Positions 5,242 to 6,076 of a stretch of 6,076 nt of DNA are shown one piece after another (positions within the stretch are counted from its first letter, which is position 1; the number at the start of each line of letters is the position of its first letter). The translations under genes and the position numbers were made by a program. The stretch covers positions 1 through 6,076 of the forward strand of contig JALVDG010000005.1 in assembly GCA_027009095.1 (NCBI GenBank), read 5' to 3'. The stretch comes from Thiotrichaceae bacterium. GTDB taxonomy: Bacteria; Pseudomonadota; Gammaproteobacteria; Thiotrichales; Thiotrichaceae. The notes beneath the pieces are model-generated. The model did not search any database. It was not told the DNA's origin and saw only the letters and a program-made list of their open reading frames with translations.

Positions 5242-6076
5242 TTATGCCCCCGACTCATTTTTGACATCCTTCGCTTTAGTCTCTGCTTTTCTTGCTAACT
5301 TTTTTGCCTTTGCTCTTGCCATTGCTGCTTGAATCGCATCTTTTTTAGATTTATCTGCGGAAGTACCTGCTTTCTTTTTCTGTAAAGCTTCTTTGTGCTT
5401 ACGACGCTTCTCATCACGCTCTTGCTTTTCACGTATCTTTCTAAACTCAAGAAATTCATGACGTTCACGCGCTAAATTAGATTTTTTAAGTGCAACTTCT
5501 TGGGCACGAATTTCTGATTTTGCAAAACGAAAATAACTCACGAGGGGAATATGGCTCGGACAAACATAGTCACAACAACCACATTCTATACAACTATTGA
5601 GGTTATGCTCTGTTACTTTGTCATAATCTTTTGCTTGTATGTGCCAGTATAATTGCTGCGGCAATAAATTGGCTGGGCATGCCGTCATACATTTTCCACA
5701 ACGAATACAGGGCATTTGTGCTTGTGATGAGTGTGGTGAATTTGCTTGTTGTAATGTTGAGTCAGAAGCAACTAAAAAGCAGTTACTTGCTTTAACCATT
5801 GGAATATCATCATTAGCTAAGGCAATACCCATCATCGGCCCACCCATTATCAAGCGCTCTGCCTTAGCGCTATAACCACCCGCCTGAGCAACCAAATCGC
5901 TTACTAGCGTTCCGATAAGCGCTTCTATATTCTGAGGCTGTTTGACACCATCACCTGTTATTGTGACGATACGTGAGATAAGTGGCTCACCTTTAACGAC
6001 TGCCTTATACAGTGCGTAAGTCGTCGCGACATTATGACAAAGCATATCAATATCTAAGGGGATGCCTCCAACAGAA
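5242..6076 (-). CDS. rnfC: Rnf/Rsx electron transport complex subunit C, C-terminal part (5' end cut by window edge)
   Basis: RnfC is the peripheral subunit that exchanges electrons with NAD(H) and carries two 4Fe-4S clusters. Only the last 277 residues are visible; the frame stays open to base 6076, so the methionine at 6043-6045 is internal. Numbering from the first full visible codon, the order is: end of the NuoF-like domain (ID..CHNVATTYALYKAV), SLBB-like segment about 30-75, RLIMGGPMMG (74-83), first cluster CIRCGKCMTACP (C123, C126, C129, C133) and second cluster CIECGCCDYVCP (C162, C165, C168, C172). The remainder (187-277) is a Lys/Arg/Ala/Glu-rich, probably helical tail, much shorter than the long repetitive extension of E. 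coli RsxC. The FMN/NADH site would be upstream, outside the window. rnfB and rnfA are expected beyond the edge. Confidence 0.95.
   Translation of the reverse strand, partial: SVGGIPLDIDMLCHNVATTYALYKAVVKGEPLISRIVTITGDGVKQPQNIEALIGTLVSDLVAQAGGYSAKAERLIMGGPMMGIALANDDIPMVKASNCFLVASDSTLQQANSPHSSQAQMPCIRCGKCMTACPANLLPQQLYWHIQAKDYDKVTEHNLNSCIECGCCDYVCPSHIPLVSYFRFAKSEIRAQEVALKKSNLARERHEFLEFRKIREKQERDEKRRKHKEALQKKKAGTSADKSKKDAIQAAMARAKAKKLARKAETKAKDVKNESGA

Noticed and set aside
5639..5875. Plus-strand cysteine-containing open frame of 78 codons
   Set aside because: It is antisense to the iron-sulfur region of rnfC; its cysteines arise from the complementary sequence.
6043..6045. Methionine as the start of rnfC
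   Set aside because: The frame continues open upstream to the window edge with RnfC-like sequence (IPLDIDM), so this is internal.

Overview
The window reads as a stretch of an AT-rich gammaproteobacterial chromosome. The gene order rnfC-rnfD-rnfG-rnfE-nth on the minus strand matches the rsxABCDGE-nth arrangement of Escherichia coli and relatives, and endonuclease III aligns with the E. coli enzyme at identical residue numbers for its key positions. A DUF1841 gene and a SlyB/Pcp-like lipoprotein gene also fit Proteobacteria. I cannot name the genus; the low GC and proteins such as the long pyrophosphatase would suit a sulfur- or methane-oxidising lineage, but that is a guess.

Layout. Positions 1-374 hold no complete gene: a possible tail of an upstream plus-strand gene (1-18), a probable terminator (26-63), promoter-like sequence, and a leader with inverted repeats before ppa. 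Positions 375-1001 (+) encode a family I inorganic pyrophosphatase of the longer, chlamydia-like type. Positions 1002-1250 are the gap between convergent genes and contain two striking structures: a long imperfect hairpin (1012-1059) and a 162-bp fold-back element with matching ends (1093-1254) that looks like a MITE. From 1251 to the right edge every gene is on the minus strand: SlyB-like lipoprotein (1251-1688), DUF1841 protein (1734-2153), nth (2163-2795), rnfE (2818-3531), rnfG (3534-4190), rnfD (4190-5236) and the C-terminal part of rnfC (5242 to the edge).

How the genes work together. RnfC, D, G and E are four of the six subunits of the Rnf/Rsx membrane complex, which moves electrons between NADH and ferredoxin (or towards SoxR in enteric bacteria) with ion translocation. 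All expected cofactor sites visible here are intact: two 4Fe-4S motifs in RnfC, flavinylation threonines in RnfD and RnfG, and the two membrane cysteines of RnfE. rnfA and rnfB would be expected just beyond the right edge. Tight spacing (5-nt gap, 1-nt overlap, 2-nt gap, then 22, 9 and 45 nt) suggests one long transcript running from rnf through nth and the DUF1841 gene, perhaps into the lipoprotein gene, and ending in the fold-back region.

Most of the coding content is ordinary conserved housekeeping material. The parts least explained by known genes are the intergenic fold-back element, the neighbouring hairpin, and the structured leader of ppa. I see no CRISPR array, tRNA, rRNA or complete transposase gene, and nothing that supports a new multi-gene system.
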